DNA of 51,980 nucleotides. It comes from HGM13233 sp964478515. GTDB lineage: Bacteria > Bacillota > Clostridia > Oscillospirales > Ruminococcaceae. Below are positions 42,312 to 50,598 of the stretch, in pieces. Location of the stretch: contig CAYZIL010000015.1 of assembly GCA_964478515.1 (NCBI GenBank), positions 1 through 51,980 on the forward strand, read 5' to 3'. Numbering within the stretch: the first letter of the stretch is position 1; the number at the start of each line of letters is the position of its first letter. The translations under genes and the position numbers were made by a program. The notes under the pieces are model-generated. The model did not search any database. It was given only the letters and a program-made list of their open reading frames with translations, and was not told the DNA's origin.

Positions 42312-42996
42312 TATCCGAACCTCCCGGTAATGTAATCCTCGGTGCGCTTGTCCTTGGGCATTGAGAATATCTTTTCGGTACTGTCGTACTCAACAACCTC
42401 GCCGAGCAGGAAAAACGCTGTCCGGTCGGAAACGCGCACCGCCTGCTGCATGTTGTGGGTGACCATTACTATCATGTAGTCCTTTTTCAGCTCCAGCACC
42501 AAATCCTCTATTTTTGAGGTTGATGCCGGGTCGAGTGCCGACGTCGGCTCGTCCATAAGCAACACCTCCGGCTTTACCGCCAGCGCGCGGGCTATGCACA
42601 GCCGCTGCTGTTGGCCGCCGNNNNNNNNNNGCGCACGCCGTGGGTGCGCGGGCCGTAGGCCACGTTGTCGTAGATGCTCATCGGAAACGGGTTGGGCTTT
42701 TGGAAGACCATCCCCACCCGCTTGCGCAGCAGGTTTACGTCAATATCGCCGTAAATGTCTTCCCCGTCCAGCATGACTTTGCCGGTAACGCGGCAGCCCT
42801 CAACCAGGTCGTTCATGCGGTCGAAACATTTCAGCACCGTCGACTTGCCGCAGCCGGACGGGCCGATAAACGCCGTTATCATCCTGTCATTGAGCGCCAA
42901 ATCAACGCCCTTTATCGCCTCGAAATCGCCGTAATATATGTGCAGGCCCTCGGCGACGAGCTTGTCCGCCGCCGCATTCTTTTTTTCCGCCATCAT
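42311..42996 (-). CDS. pstB: phosphate ABC transporter ATP-binding protein PstB (interrupted by assembly gap)
   Basis: ATPase of the high-affinity phosphate importer. Visible motifs are Walker A GPSGCGKST near residue 42, Q-loop VFQKPNPFPMSIYDNVAYGPRTHG, GGQQQRLCIARALA, Walker B VLLMDEPTSALDP and VTHNMQQA. The 10-N gap replaces the stretch between YGPRTHGVR and SGGQQQR, which in PstB holds about 40 residues, so some 120 bases are missing. The visible length is not a multiple of three, in line with a nominal gap. The gene itself looks intact. The ATG overlaps the pstA stop. Confidence 0.95.
42621..42630. other. assembly gap (10 N) inside pstB
   Basis: The gap sits just before the ABC signature GGQQQR. 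By comparison with the family about 40 codons are missing, so the 10 Ns are a placeholder. Confidence 0.9.
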
Positions 42997-43865
42997 TTAC
43001 CTCCCGCGCCAATCTTTTTTGCCGCGTATGCGGACAGGGCGTTTATGCCGACTACTATCACCAACAGCACCACCGCCGTGGCGTAAGCCTGGTCGGTAAA
43101 AAGCCCCTCGCTGCTCAGCGCGTACATGTGCACGGCGAGCGTGCGCCCGGAACCGAGCAGACTGTCGGGAACCTGTGCGACGGTGCCGGCTGTGTATATC
43201 AGTGCCGCCGACTCGCCGACAATGCGGCCGACCGACAGTATAACTCCCGAAAGCACGCCCGGCGCCGCCGCCGGCAGTACAATTCTTCCTATGGTGCGCA
43301 GTTTACCGGCGCCGAGGCCGAAACTGCCCTCACGAAAGGCGCCCGGCACCTGAGACAGCGCTTCTTGCGCGGTGCGCATCATCAGCGGCAAAATCATTAT
43401 CGACAGCGTCAGCACTCCGGCGAGTAGTGAAAAGCCGAGACCCAGCGTGTTGACAAACAGCAGCAGTCCGAACAGGCCGTAAACTATTGAGGGTATGCCC
43501 GACAGCGTCTCGGCCGTCAAGCGCACGAGCCCCACCAGCTTGCTGTCGCTTTTGGCATATTCGTTGAGGTATATCGCCGCGCCCAGACCCAGCGGCACAG
43601 CAATAAGCAGCGACAGCAGCGTCATACTCACCGTGTTTATCAGTGCCGGCATAAGAGAGTGGTTATCCGACGTGTATTCGAGCGAAAACATCTCCGGCGT
43701 CAGATAGGGCAGTCCGCGCACTAAAATGTAAATTATCATGAACAGCACCGCGGCGCCCGTCAGTGCCGCTGCTAGCGTGACCGCAATTCTCAGCAGCAGC
43801 GAGCCCGGACGGCGCCGGTAGGCCTTGCGGCGGGAAGCCGCCGAGACCGCGTTGACAGCCTTCAT
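42993..43865 (-). CDS. pstA: phosphate ABC transporter permease PstA
   Basis: Second permease subunit, 290 residues with six hydrophobic segments. Conserved blocks are GLGAAIYLNEYAKSDSKL, LSGIPSIVYGLFGLLLFV, LPLMMRTAQEALSQVPGAFREGSFGLGAGKLRTIGRIVLPAAAPG (split here over the EAA coupling loop) and GRIVGESAALIYTAG. It overlaps pstC and pstB by four bases each. Confidence 0.95.
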   Translation of the reverse strand: MKAVNAVSAASRRKAYRRRPGSLLLRIAVTLAAALTGAAVLFMIIYILVRGLPYLTPEMFSLEYTSDNHSLMPALINTVSMTLLSLLIAVPLGLGAAIYLNEYAKSDSKLVGLVRLTAETLSGIPSIVYGLFGLLLFVNTLGLGFSLLAGVLTLSIMILPLMMRTAQEALSQVPGAFREGSFGLGAGKLRTIGRIVLPAAAPGVLSGVILSVGRIVGESAALIYTAGTVAQVPDSLLGSGRTLAVHMYALSSEGLFTDQAYATAVVLLVIVVGINALSAYAAKKIGAGGK

Positions 43866-44713
43866 TTCGACCCCCTCCTTTTTAACAGCGAGAACAGCAG
43901 ATTAATAATCAGCGCAAACACGAAAAGGACAAGGCCGGTCGCTATAAGTGCCTCGCGGTGCAGCCCGGACGCGTAGCCCATCTCAATTACTATATTGGCA
44001 GTCAGCGTGCGAATGCCGCGCAGTAGGCCGTTTGGCATGCGCGCCTGGTTGCCGGCGACCATTATTACCGCCATCGTCTCGCCGATAGCGCGGCCGATGC
44101 CGAGCACTATGCCGGCTGTGACGCCGGACTTTGCCGCCGGCAGCGTTACGGTAAAAACACTGCGCTCGTGGCTGGCGCCGAGTGCCAGCCCGCCCTCGTA
44201 ATAGATGTCGGGCACTGCGCGCACCGCGCTCTCGCAGACGCTTATGACCGTCGGCAATATCATAATTCCCAAAAGAATACTGGCACTGAGTATGCTGCTG
44301 CCGCTGCCGCCCACCACCCGGCGCACCAGCGGCACGACGACCGTCAGCCCGAAAAAGCCGTACACGACCGAGGGGATGCCGGCCAGCAGATCCGTTGCCG
44401 GTTTGAGCACTCTGTAAACGGGCGCCGGGCAGAACTTGGCAAGGTATATTGCCGTCAACAGCCCTATTGGCACGCCCACTACTACCGCGCCGGCGGTGAT
44501 GTAGACGCTGCCTAGTATCATCGGCAAAATGCCGTAAATGTCCGAAGTCGGCCGCCAGCTTTCACCGAGCAGGAAATTGAAAAAACCGATTTCGCTCATC
44601 GCCGGTATGCCGTTTACCAGCAAGAATGCGCAGATAAGCACCACAGCCAGAACGCTCGCCAGCGCCGCGAGCATAAACAGTATGCGCCACAGCGGCTCCC
44701 TAATTTTCGACAT
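43862..44713 (-). CDS. pstC: phosphate ABC transporter permease PstC
   Basis: First permease subunit, 283 residues with six hydrophobic segments. Family blocks are GIPAMSEIGFFNFLLG, WRPTSDIYGILPMILGSVYIT, LLAGIPSVVYGFFGLTVVVP and GRAIGETMAVIMVAGN. The ATG at 44713 is chosen for its GGAGG site and overlaps the pstS stop by 14 bases. Codons further upstream lie within pstS. Confidence 0.95.
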   Translation of the reverse strand: MSKIREPLWRILFMLAALASVLAVVLICAFLLVNGIPAMSEIGFFNFLLGESWRPTSDIYGILPMILGSVYITAGAVVVGVPIGLLTAIYLAKFCPAPVYRVLKPATDLLAGIPSVVYGFFGLTVVVPLVRRVVGGSGSSILSASILLGIMILPTVISVCESAVRAVPDIYYEGGLALGASHERSVFTVTLPAAKSGVTAGIVLGIGRAIGETMAVIMVAGNQARMPNGLLRGIRTLTANIVIEMGYASGLHREALIATGLVLFVFALIINLLFSLLKRRGSK

Positions 44714-45575
44714 CGCACACCTCCGACCAGTCGCTGAGCGCGCCGGAATAGATGTCGCGCAGCTGGGCACTGCTCAGCTGACGCAGCGGATTGAGCTCGT
44801 TGACTATCACCGCAATGCCGTCCAGCGCCAGGGTCTGCACGCTGCCGACCGACGCCAGCTCGGCGGCGCTGAGCGCGCGCGAACTCATGCCGAGATCGCA
44901 TATTCCCTCGCTCACCGAGGTGACGCCTGTTGTGGAGTCGCTCATCTGAATTTCAATGTTGACGTTCGGGTTGAGCGTCTCGTAAGCTTCCTTGAGCTTT
45001 TCCATCACCGGCGCTACGGAAGAGCTGCCGCTGACGACTATGCGCCCGCTGAGTGCGCCGGCGCTGTAGTCGCCTGTCGGCGCCGCCGGCACAAAACCGG
45101 CGTTTTCTATTACCGCGGCGGCCGCGGTGCTGCTCAGGTAAGTGAGAAAGTCGGCGGTGGCCGCATCCGGCTCGGCGGGCAGCACCAGCAAAAACGGCCG
45201 CGACAGCGGGTAGCTGCCGTCGGCTACTGCCGCCGGAGTGGGGGCGACGCCGTCAATACTCAGCGCCGTCGTCTGCGCAGACAGCGAGCCCATAGAGATA
45301 TAGCCCACCGCGTACGGGTCGCCCGCTACGGTGGCTATCATAACGGCGGTATTGTTGGTAATTTGCGCCTCCAGCGTGGTATTGTCCCACTGCGCGCCGG
45401 AGTCGGTCTCGCTCATAAGCCCCAGCAGTGTGACAAACGCCGAGCGGGTGCCGGAACCGTCCTCGCGCGAGACTACCGTTATTTCGTGCGGCAGCACAAA
45501 CTCCTGTGCAGCAAGGCAGCTGCACAGCACAGCGCACAGCGCAACGGCAAGCAATACGGCGGTGACTCTTTTCAA
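44700..45575 (-). CDS. pstS: phosphate-binding lipoprotein PstS with permuted domain order
   Basis: Extracytoplasmic phosphate-binding protein, 291 residues. It has a signal peptide with a lipobox-like LCSC near residue 20. ITVVSREDGSGTR, which lies in the middle of ordinary PstS, is near the N-terminus. VVSGSSSVAPVMEKL, which normally starts the mature protein, lies at about residue 187 and is followed by DSTTGVTSVSEGICDLGMSSR and DGIAVIVNELNPL, up to the stop. Both lobes are present, so the order is circularly permuted rather than truncated. The start is a TTG. It is the first gene of the pst operon, behind a good promoter. Confidence 0.88.
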   Translation of the reverse strand: MKRVTAVLLAVALCAVLCSCLAAQEFVLPHEITVVSREDGSGTRSAFVTLLGLMSETDSGAQWDNTTLEAQITNNTAVMIATVAGDPYAVGYISMGSLSAQTTALSIDGVAPTPAAVADGSYPLSRPFLLVLPAEPDAATADFLTYLSSTAAAAVIENAGFVPAAPTGDYSAGALSGRIVVSGSSSVAPVMEKLKEAYETLNPNVNIEIQMSDSTTGVTSVSEGICDLGMSSRALSAAELASVGSVQTLALDGIAVIVNELNPLRQLSSAQLRDIYSGALSDWSEVCDVEN

Positions 45576-45623
45576 CTCTTAAGGCCCTTTCGAAATCAAT
45601 TCAACTAATAAATACATATTGAT

Positions 45624-45652
45624 ATTATATCTGCACGCGCAAAACTTGTAAA
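45624..45652 (-). promoter_or_regulatory. promoter of the pst operon
   Basis: On the minus strand TTTACA, 17 bases, TATAAT. The -35 resembles one half of a Bacillus-type Pho box (TT[AT]ACA), but I could not find regularly spaced further copies. It lies about 50 bases before the pstS start. Confidence 0.7.
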
Positions 45653-45703
45653 CCTCACCGCGCACGGCAATAAAATTGTAATTGTTACTTCTCGCGACAG
45701 ATA

Positions 45704-45732
45704 TTGACATTTTTTTCATATTAATTTATATT
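45704..45732 (+). promoter_or_regulatory. promoter of the amidase gene
   Basis: Perfect TTGACA, exactly 17 bases, TATATT, followed by an AT-rich leader and GGAG nine bases before the ATG at 45790. It is the best promoter match in the window. Confidence 0.8.
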
Positions 45733-45789
45733 CTATTCATAAAATATTTTTTGAGCGCCTGTTAAATTATCCGCGATTGGAGCACTCAT

Positions 45790-47103
45790 ATGCGTATTAC
45801 TGCAAAGTTAATCTCTCTTGTACTTGCCGGTGCACTGGCAGCAACAATGCTCACCGGCTGCGGCGGTGACAGCATGAAAAAAATCATCAAAAAGGTCGAG
45901 AAGGATTATACGGTAGCCGTAGACGAATATGTCATTTACGGCACTCATCTCAACATTTCCGGCTCTGTGGAATTCCCCTACAATCCCCAGTCTGTCTCGC
46001 TGGTGCTGCTCGACTCCGAGCAGGAATACGCGCTCGACGTCGACATCACCAACAAAGACGGCGCTGTCACTTTTACCAGCGGCAAACTTATTAACTCCGG
46101 CATATGTCTGGAAACGCTGCCTCAGGGCGAATTTATAGTTCTAATGCGCTGCGATTATTACGACGAGACTTTTTACTATTCTTTATTCAATAACACCGGC
46201 TACGGCGACTTGCAGTATTATACCCTGTCTCACGACGGAGAAAACAATAAAATAGACCTGCAATTCTGCGAATATGAACTCAGCAAACGCAAGGAAACGT
46301 ATTTGCCCTATCTCGCGCTCAATATAGTGCCGTGCAATTTGCCCGACGACGTCTATGATTTCGTTCTTGACGCCGGTCACGGCGGCGACGACCCCGGCGC
46401 CGTCGGCACGCTTGACGGCGTTGAGTACTACGAAAAAGACTTTAATTTGCAGCTGTGCGTCCGCATTGCGCAGCTGCTTGAGGAACAGGGCTATAAAGTC
46501 GCGCTGGTCACCGACCGCGACGAGGACCCCGACGCCTATAATACCGGCGGTCGCGCCGTACTCGCCAACGACGCCATGGCAAAATATTTCTTTTCCGTGC
46601 ACAACAACGCCTCTACCGACGCGCGCTATTACGGCGTGGAAATTTACTCTCCCTATAATGCCGAGTACGTTCTCGCCCAATACATTGCCGAAAATGTCGT
46701 CGAAGCGGCAGGCAGCAAGTTTTCCGACAACCCGCAGTGGAACCGCGGCCGCGGCGTGTTTATTCGCACCTTCTCCGCGGCAGATATTGCCTCAACTCAG
46801 CAGGAAGCCGACGCGGGCGGGTTCGAAATGTACGACAATATTACGACGTCCACCAATTACTACTTCGCAGTTCGCGAGGTGGGCGGCATTTCCACCGGCG
46901 CCTATGTTGACGGCCGCGACCCCGACCACGGCACCAATCCCTACTGGAACTCCAACTGCACCGCCGAGGGCTATTTGCTGGAGCTTGCTTACTTGAGCAA
47001 CACTATAGATTTGACCAACCTTGTCAGCAATACCGACGCTTATGCCGACGGCGTCGTCAACGGCATGCTCGCTTACATAGACACACTTTATGCCGGCGAG
47101 TAA
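45790..47103 (+). CDS. lipoprotein N-acetylmuramoyl-L-alanine amidase (Amidase_3)
   Basis: Cell-wall hydrolase of 437 residues. It has a signal peptide with lipobox LTGC at about 21-24, so it is anchored to the outer face of the membrane. Residues 40-185 form a beta-rich domain of unknown type. Residues 190-437 are an Amidase_3 domain with zinc ligands in LDAGHGGDDPGAVG, the Glu of YYEKDFNL and the His of SVHNNAS, plus the catalytic-type Glu in LLELAYLSN. The domain carries an insert with NRGRGVFIRTF. It is transcribed divergently from pstS and alone. Confidence 0.93.
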   Translation: MRITAKLISLVLAGALAATMLTGCGGDSMKKIIKKVEKDYTVAVDEYVIYGTHLNISGSVEFPYNPQSVSLVLLDSEQEYALDVDITNKDGAVTFTSGKLINSGICLETLPQGEFIVLMRCDYYDETFYYSLFNNTGYGDLQYYTLSHDGENNKIDLQFCEYELSKRKETYLPYLALNIVPCNLPDDVYDFVLDAGHGGDDPGAVGTLDGVEYYEKDFNLQLCVRIAQLLEEQGYKVALVTDRDEDPDAYNTGGRAVLANDAMAKYFFSVHNNASTDARYYGVEIYSPYNAEYVLAQYIAENVVEAAGSKFSDNPQWNRGRGVFIRTFSAADIASTQQEADAGGFEMYDNITTSTNYYFAVREVGGISTGAYVDGRDPDHGTNPYWNSNCTAEGYLLELAYLSNTIDLTNLVSNTDAYADGVVNGMLAYIDTLYAGE

Positions 47104-47141
47104 TAACCGCTGCGCGCAACACTGAATAATTCTCAAAAACA

Positions 47142-47164
47142 GCCCCCGCCGAACAGGCGGGGGC
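47142..47164 (+). terminator. terminator of the amidase gene
   Basis: GCCCCCGCC pairs with GGCGGGGGC around a GAACA loop, followed by GTTTTGT, 38 bases after the stop. The convergent aldolase gene ends close by and may share it. Confidence 0.8.
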
Positions 47165-47183
47165 GTTTTGTACGGGTTTGCTT

Positions 47184-48515
47184 TTACTTGGCGTTATTGA
47201 AAGTCTCGCGCGCCTTCTGCAGCGAAGACTTGGCGCCGCCGGCTGTAAGAATGGCGTAAAACGCCTTTTCGCAGGCTTTCTCCATCCAGGCGGTCTTGGC
47301 CATGGCCTCATCCATCGTCTTGCCGACAATAACGGCGCCGTGGTGGCCCATCAGTACGCAGTCGGTCTCGTTGCCGACAAGGCCGTCGGCGATAATTTCG
47401 CCGAGCTCTTTGCCGCCGGCACTTGCGTACGGCGTGCTGGGAATGACTCCGGTTAGGCCCTCGCCGATTATGTCAAGCGGCACGTCCATTTCAAGAATTG
47501 CGAAAATTGACGCCCAGCGGCCGTGGGTCTGGACTATGGCGCCAACGTCGGGGCGCTTGCGGCAAATAGCGGTGTGCATATACCATTCGCAGGTCGGCTC
47601 GCTGTACGGGGTGAATATATTCTCGTCGTTGTCGGTAATAAAGCGTTCCCAGCCGCGCGCGTCGCGCAGGTTCTTTTGGAAGCACCAGGACGGGCTGCCG
47701 GAAACATAGATAAGACCGGTCTTCAAGTCGCGCACGGCCACGTCGCCGGACTCGCCGGAGGGAGAGTAACCCATTATATTAAGCATACGGGTGCCGCGGG
47801 CAACTTCTTCTTTGAACAGAATCTGGTCGTAATCCTGGTAGGTATTGTAGTCGGTATCGACTTTATATTCGTAAGTAGCGGTAACGGAGGGAATCGGGTC
47901 GGCCGAGATTGTCTTGACGTCGCCAATAAGCCGCGCCAGAACTACCTTTTCGGCCACGGACTCCATCCACGCCAGGTAGTTTATTGCATTGTCGATGTTG
48001 TCGCCAATGGCAATTAGTCCGCCGTTGTAAAGCATTACGCACTTCTGGTCGGCCAGATTCTCGACGACCTCGCGGTAATACGCCTCGCTCGCGGTCGGCT
48101 CGGAGGTTACGCACTTTACGTCGCAGCTGGCCTCAAGCTGTTCTGCCAGCACAAAGGGAATGGCCTCTTTTTGCTGCGAGAGCATAGTCGTCCATTTGGG
48201 GAACACATGGATTATGCACTGAACATCTTTGCGCGCTTTGTAAATTGCCAGGTGCAGCGGCAGATTTTCGTGCGCGGGCAGATGGTGGGTTATATAGTTG
48301 CCGTCGGCGTCGACAACGACCATGTCGCTGCCATGGTACTGGGAAGGATCAGTGACGCCTATTTTGCCGGGAGCGACAGAGATAGTCACGTAACCGGTCG
48401 CCTCGTCACGCACACTGGCCTCACCCATTCTCTCGTTGGGCAGCCAATCCTCTCGGAACAGGCGACGAATGCAGCGCGCCAGTTCGTTCTGGAACAGTTT
48501 GGATGAATAGTTCAT
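47184..48515 (-). CDS. tandem class II aldolase/adducin-domain protein
   Basis: Protein of 443 residues containing two complete class II aldolase folds in a row (about 1-215 and 220-440), whereas most family members have one. In domain 1 the metal site is degenerate: CIIHVFPKW keeps only the first His of HxH, and YNGGLIAIG lacks the third His. In domain 2 AIVQTHGRW lacks the first His but GHHGAVIVG keeps the third. The acidic residue before each HxH site is present (HENLPLHLAIY, EPTCEWYMH). The substrate is unknown. The start has an ideal GGAGG site. Confidence 0.85.
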   Translation of the reverse strand: MNYSSKLFQNELARCIRRLFREDWLPNERMGEASVRDEATGYVTISVAPGKIGVTDPSQYHGSDMVVVDADGNYITHHLPAHENLPLHLAIYKARKDVQCIIHVFPKWTTMLSQQKEAIPFVLAEQLEASCDVKCVTSEPTASEAYYREVVENLADQKCVMLYNGGLIAIGDNIDNAINYLAWMESVAEKVVLARLIGDVKTISADPIPSVTATYEYKVDTDYNTYQDYDQILFKEEVARGTRMLNIMGYSPSGESGDVAVRDLKTGLIYVSGSPSWCFQKNLRDARGWERFITDNDENIFTPYSEPTCEWYMHTAICRKRPDVGAIVQTHGRWASIFAILEMDVPLDIIGEGLTGVIPSTPYASAGGKELGEIIADGLVGNETDCVLMGHHGAVIVGKTMDEAMAKTAWMEKACEKAFYAILTAGGAKSSLQKARETFNNAK

Positions 48516-48925
48516 TTTTGTCCTCCGCGAATTACTATTTTTTGAACTGCCCAGGGGGTGCGGCAGTTTTGCACAAGTTTGGTAAAATTCAATACCATTT
48601 GCCTAAAGCTTACCACTATGCCAGCAATGGCGCAACCCTTGAAGGGAATTTTTATTAAATACTTTTAAATATAATCCGCTAATTTTGTCTAAATTACTCA
48701 TTGCTTTTCTTGCAATTTGAAAAATATCAAGATTTTATATAAATTGTTGATTTTTCGCACCAATATTTGCCTGCAGTGCGTGCTCGCGGCACTGTGCGCA
48801 GTCACGGCGCGCCGCAAAAACCCTTGCACTCCGGCGCTTTAAAAGCAGCACCGGCATTGCCGGCGCTGTTTTTGTGTACGCGTCAGTTTACAAGCGCGCT
48901 GAAAATCATTAGGTTCGCCCTGCGG
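48516..48925. other. 410-base spacer between the aldolase and degV genes
   Basis: AT-rich and without a credible gene. On the minus strand it would be the aldolase leader and holds small inverted repeats (for example GGTA...TACC near 48580 and CTGCC...GGCAG near 48550). Its right end contains the degV terminator. No clear promoter could be fixed. Confidence 0.5.
48847..48867 (-). terminator. terminator of degV
   Basis: AGCGCCGGC and GCCGGTGCT around an AAT loop, with one mismatch, followed on the minus strand by GCTTTTAAAG. It lies about 60 bases after the degV stop. Confidence 0.65.
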
Positions 48926-49813
48926 TCAAATGCAGCTTTCACTCAGCAAGTCGTACCCCCGCACCGGCTCACCGAAAAAGAAAAGCCCGACGCCGCCGAT
49001 GCCGAGATGGCTTGCCAGCACACAGCCTATGGGCAGTATAAGTGTTTTTGCCTGCGGTATAATTGCCAAAAGCATGTCGTTCACCATTTTTGCCGCGTTC
49101 GGGTCGTCGGCGTGAGTTATGCCGAACAATTGCTGCGGAAACTGTTTGCTCTTTTCGACCAGCATTTGTATCAGTGTTTCCAACGTCTTTTTGCGGCCGC
49201 GAACTATTTTTTTTATGTGCATGGTGGTATTTTCAACGTCAAGTATCGGTTTAAAATTGAGCGTATCGCCGATTATACCCGCCGGACGGATAATTCTTCC
49301 GCCCTTTGCCAGCCAATTGAGACTATCCAGCGTAAAAAGGTGCTGCACTTTCGGTATCATCTCTTTGAGCAGCGACATCACCTCGGCGTAGGCCAAATTT
49401 TCGGCTATCCAGCGCGCCGTCTGCATGGCAATAAGCCCCGTGGCAAAGCAGCCGCCCTCGGAGTCGACGGCGTTGATGTTGCACTGGGGAAATTCCTCTT
49501 GCAGCTCGCCGATAATCAGCTTTGCCGCCTGGTAGGTACCCGACATGCCGCTGGAAAAGCTCAAGTAGATGAAATCGTTTCCCTGCTTGCAGACGTCGCG
49601 GAACAGTTCTTCGGCCTGTGCAAAATTTATCTGCGAGGTTTTCGGCATTATTCCCCGGCGCATTTCGGCGTAAAGCTGCTCGGCAGTAATGTCGACGCCG
49701 TCTTGAAAGCTGCGGTCGTCTATTACCACCTGCAGCGGCAGCACCGCAATGTCATACTTTTCAATAACCGCACGCGGCATGTCGCAGGTGCTGTCGACTA
49801 TCAATTTAATCAT
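48926..49813 (-). CDS. DegV family fatty-acid-binding protein
   Basis: Protein of 295 residues with the two-domain DegV/FakB fold. The conserved blocks are VDSTCDMP at the N-terminus, KTSQINFAQAEELF, YLSFSSGMSGTYQAA (fatty-acid carboxylate-binding serines), DSEGGCFATGLIA, and LDSLNWLAKGGRI. Members bind a fatty acid and present it to FakA kinase. No fakA is in the window. The gene is preceded by a promoter element at 49997. Confidence 0.93.
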   Translation of the reverse strand: MIKLIVDSTCDMPRAVIEKYDIAVLPLQVVIDDRSFQDGVDITAEQLYAEMRRGIMPKTSQINFAQAEELFRDVCKQGNDFIYLSFSSGMSGTYQAAKLIIGELQEEFPQCNINAVDSEGGCFATGLIAMQTARWIAENLAYAEVMSLLKEMIPKVQHLFTLDSLNWLAKGGRIIRPAGIIGDTLNFKPILDVENTTMHIKKIVRGRKKTLETLIQMLVEKSKQFPQQLFGITHADDPNAAKMVNDMLLAIIPQAKTLILPIGCVLASHLGIGGVGLFFFGEPVRGYDLLSESCI

Positions 49814-49996
49814 ACTTACCTACTTTCTGCTATTCACGCGTCTGCGCAAAAGCGCGGTTCGAATTGGGTCCGTCGCGGCGCGGCGGCGCCGCTTGACCGG
49901 CAGCGTTTTTTGGACTCGCGCGCAGCAAACTCCGTCTTTTGCGGGTCTTTTTTTGCAAGAGAATAAAATCTGCCGTTTGAATTTGAGTTTGTTTTA

Positions 49997-50002
49997 ATTA
50001 TA
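49997..50002 (-). promoter_or_regulatory. -10 box upstream of degV
   Basis: Perfect TATAAT on the minus strand with TTTGCT 17 bases upstream as a poor -35. A TTGACA is also present but only nine bases away. The element overlaps the end of the truncated gene at 50014. Confidence 0.45.
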
Positions 50003-50013
50003 GTATCAATTTG

Positions 50014-50073
50014 TCAAAAAGCAAACGAAAACCGCCGCTCGCTGTTGGGCTTTAGGTTCTCCGCGTTTGGCAT
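50014..50073 (-). pseudogene. 19-codon truncated gene start (phage-type NLKPNSER protein)
   Basis: An excellent ribosome binding site (AAGGAGGTGAGCACAA before ATG) starts a frame of only 19 residues, MPNAENLKPNSERRFSFAF, before a TGA. The first 12 residues resemble the start of small phage or mobile-element proteins that continue with a KGG-type motif. The rest appears to have been lost and replaced by the degV promoter region. A hairpin terminator lies immediately upstream, so it is probably not transcribed. Confidence 0.5.
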
Positions 50074-50108
50074 TTGTGCTCACCTCCTTGAAAAAAGGGT
50101 ATGAAAAA

Positions 50109-50128
50109 GCAGCTCCTCGCGGGGCTGC
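50109..50128 (-). terminator. terminator after the frameshifted small gene
   Basis: GCAGCTCC/GGGGCTGC stem of eight pairs (one G-T) with a TCGC loop. On the minus strand it is followed by TTTTTCAT. Confidence 0.7.
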
Positions 50129-50222
50129 AAATATAGAATATAAAAAAGGACGCATTGCTGTGCCAGCGGCAAGCGCTCAGTCTAAAACCTGGAACCGTGC
50201 TTATGCACCTCCCCCTACTGCG

Positions 50223-50524
50223 CTACTCTTTCCTATTCTTTTGATCCTCCAACCACAAGTCAAACCAGTTGTCTGGCGCGTCAAACGGCGTTAACGGGAG
50301 CTCCTTCCATACTGCGACCCTTTCGGCGATGGTCTTGCCGTCATAGCTGTACGCAAACGCCTCTTCGAGAGAGTCGAACCTAATGGAGCTGTCTCGTCGG
50401 GGTCAGATAAATCTATAAAAGAGAATTTACCTTTTTTCCCCTTTAAAAAAACGTGTGTGTTGTCAATGGGAAAACCCAGTAAGCCGGTGCGCAGTAGCGC
50501 GATCTTAACCTCTTCTATAGTCAT
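50223..50524 (-). pseudogene. small orphan gene with a one-base frameshift
   Basis: The start MTIEEVKIALLRTGLLGFP has a GGAGG site. The frame is sensible to about DPDET (near 50,388), then becomes a nonsense reading. Shifting the frame gives a clean continuation, SSIRFDSLEEAFAYSYDG, and an ending DNWFDLWLEDQKNRKE at a stop at 50223. The 302 bases are one short of 101 codons, so a single-base deletion (or sequence error) explains it. The intact protein would be about 100 residues of unknown function, of the size of immunity proteins. Confidence 0.65.
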
Positions 50525-50598
50525 GTTGTTTTACCTCCATCATTTATTAGCTGTTCTGTAACCGTTACTTCTTCTTGTTTCAATCCTTCCTGGTATTT

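Noticed and set aside
45576..45703. Pho boxes upstream of pstS
   Set aside because: Only one TTTACA at the -35 and an irregular TTACA further up were found. There is no 11-base periodic array, so Pho control is not claimed from sequence.
49852..49875. GGTTCGAAT resembling a tRNA T-loop upstream of degV
   Set aside because: The flanking bases cannot form a T stem, and no acceptor or anticodon arms are present.
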